A stretch of DNA of 64,000 bases, taken from assembly GCA_007845485.1 (NCBI GenBank), contig SDRW01000001.1, positions 186,001-250,000 of the forward strand. The letters run 5' to 3'. Made by a program: the position numbers and the translations under genes. The stretch comes from TM7 phylum sp. oral taxon 348 (lineage in GTDB: Bacteria > Patescibacteriota > Saccharimonadia > Saccharimonadales > Saccharimonadaceae). Position 1 is the first letter of the stretch. Every line of letters begins with the position of its first letter. The notes below the pieces were generated by a model. The model saw nothing but the letters and a program-made list of their open reading frames with translations. It ran no database searches and had not been told where the DNA came from. Positions 63,240-64,000 of the stretch are shown in pieces.

Positions 63240-64000
63240 ATGCTCGGCAGAAACTCACGCTATTATAGTTTATTCCTGCTACTAGTTGATAGCTTTGTAA
63301 TCTTACTAGCACTTTGCTTATCTTATATTTTGCGGGTTTTATATGATGCTAGACCTTTAGCGTCAGAAGTGTACGCCTTAGAATATTTATCTGGATTATT
63401 ATCTGTAATTCCATTTTGGATTACTGCATTAGCGCTGCTTGGCCTATACCAATCCGAGGTCTATAATCGCAGATTACTAGAATGGAGTAGATTGGCAGCT
63501 GGGTCAATTATAGGAGTTTTACTCATTCTAGGATGGGAATTTATTACTAAAAATAGTCTATTTCCAGCACGTTTAGTGGCTGTTTATTCTCTGATCGGTA
63601 GCTTCACCTTGCTAGTTATTGAGCGTGAATTCTTACGCTGGTTACGATCACAATTATTCAAATATAACATAGGCACAAACAGAGTTTTATTAATTGGATC
63701 TTCTTCGGCTGTAGCAGATATAGCTAAAAATTTAGCAGATACAAAAAAGAGTGGCTATAAAATAGTAGCAATTGCTGGGCCAAAAAGCGCTCTCCCAGAA
63801 GACATAAATGTAATACACTATCCTCAAGTTGAATCAGCTCTAAAATTTATTGATTCTAATCATATCACAACAATAATTCAAACCGACCTGTATGATAATC
63901 ATTCACGTAACCAAAAAATACTCGCCGCGGCACAAACTCGCCATATTAGCTACAATTTTATCCCTGGTGAGCCAGAGTTCTATTCTGGTAAAAATACTAT
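63240..64000 (+). CDS. Polyprenyl glycosylphosphotransferase (sugar transferase), 5' part cut by window end
   Basis: An open frame of about 253 codons from ATG 63240 to the end of the window, without a stop. Four membrane spans in the first 125 residues (LFLLLVDSFVILLALCLSY, then LLSVIPFWITALALLGLYQ) are followed by a nucleotide-binding-like CoA/Rossmann segment RVLLIGSSSAVADIAKNLA. This is the N-terminal half of PssY/WbaP/exopolysaccharide sugar transferases, which load the first sugar phosphate onto undecaprenyl phosphate. The catalytic sugar transferase domain would lie beyond position 64000. Extended -10 TGTTATAAT lies nine bases before ATG. Confidence 0.82.
   Translation, partial: MLGRNSRYYSLFLLLVDSFVILLALCLSYILRVLYDARPLASEVYALEYLSGLLSVIPFWITALALLGLYQSEVYNRRLLEWSRLAAGSIIGVLLILGWEFITKNSLFPARLVAVYSLIGSFTLLVIEREFLRWLRSQLFKYNIGTNRVLLIGSSSAVADIAKNLADTKKSGYKIVAIAGPKSALPEDINVIHYPQVESALKFIDSNHITTIIQTDLYDNHSRNQKILAAAQTRHISYNFIPGEPEFYSGKNT

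Noticed and set aside
1-64000. UGA recoded as glycine (genetic code 25)
   Set aside because: Proteins are full length under the standard bacterial code, and TGA serves as the stop in tightly overlapping genes such as pilM/pilN and murT/gatD.
1-64000. CRISPR arrays, rRNA genes and insertion sequences
   Set aside because: No regularly spaced repeats, rRNA-like sequence, transposase motif or terminal inverted repeat pair was found.

Overview
The window looks like a chromosomal segment of a small-genome, AT-rich bacterium of the Candidate Phyla Radiation, most likely Candidatus Saccharibacteria (TM7). This is inferred from content: a type IV pilus locus, MurT/GatD, two VirB6-like giant membrane proteins, RNase Y, a ComEC without its C-terminal domain, and short versions of several housekeeping proteins (TsaB, TilS, HrcA). 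TGA, TAG and TAA all end ordinary genes, so UGA is not recoded as glycine as it is in Gracilibacteria and Absconditabacteria.

Layout. (1) 1-7.6 kb, minus strand: type IV secretion-like cluster (Cys-rich membrane-anchored protein, VirB6-like protein, membrane-anchored Clp-type AAA+ ATPase, small membrane protein). (2) 7.7-10.9 kb, plus: murT-gatD and an integral-membrane acyltransferase-like gene. (3) tRNA-Pro, then minus-strand Nudix, rny, tsaB and tsaE. (4) 14.1-20.4 kb, plus: pilB-pilC-pilM-pilN-pilO, a small membrane protein and a PRC-barrel protein; a lone prepilin lies at 22.2 kb. (5) 20.4-31.6 kb, mostly minus: recX, recA, a PH-domain protein, ruvB, ruvA, a class A penicillin-binding protein, ruvC, a lamin-tail protein, yebC and comEC. 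(6) tRNA-Lys, small membrane proteins and a second VirB6-like protein (31.7-36.2 kb). (7) 36.2-43.5 kb: the heat-shock regulon dnaJ, dnaK, grpE and hrcA with four CIRCE operators. A secreted alpha/beta hydrolase diverges from dnaK and shares its operator region. (8) 43.5-56.9 kb: a mosaic region, partly GC-richer, described below. (9) 57-64 kb: murJ, ftsH, tilS, a DUF2207 protein, and the start of a polyprenyl glycosylphosphotransferase cut by the window edge.

The mosaic region is the most unusual part. Two copies of a HAD 5'-nucleotidase with different base composition bracket it. It contains a chimera of a guanylate-kinase N-terminus and a ParB-like domain, and a DUF262/HNH defence-type nuclease. 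An operon encodes a peptidase E-like protein, a transketolase and a protein that fuses an alpha/beta hydrolase to an aminoglycoside-phosphotransferase-like domain. Three otherwise conserved genes here are interrupted, each differently: trpS by a one-base shift at a sequence identical to the dnaX slippery heptamer (A AAA AAG), the transketolase by one in-frame TAG, and lepA by insertion of an unknown coiled-coil gene exactly between domain II and domain III.

Many genes lack a clear Shine-Dalgarno sequence and instead carry TATAAT, often as an extended -10 (TGnTATAAT), 5-10 bases before ATG. This suggests widespread leaderless transcription. No rRNA, CRISPR array or insertion sequence was seen, and no stretch longer than about 300 bases lacks a gene.
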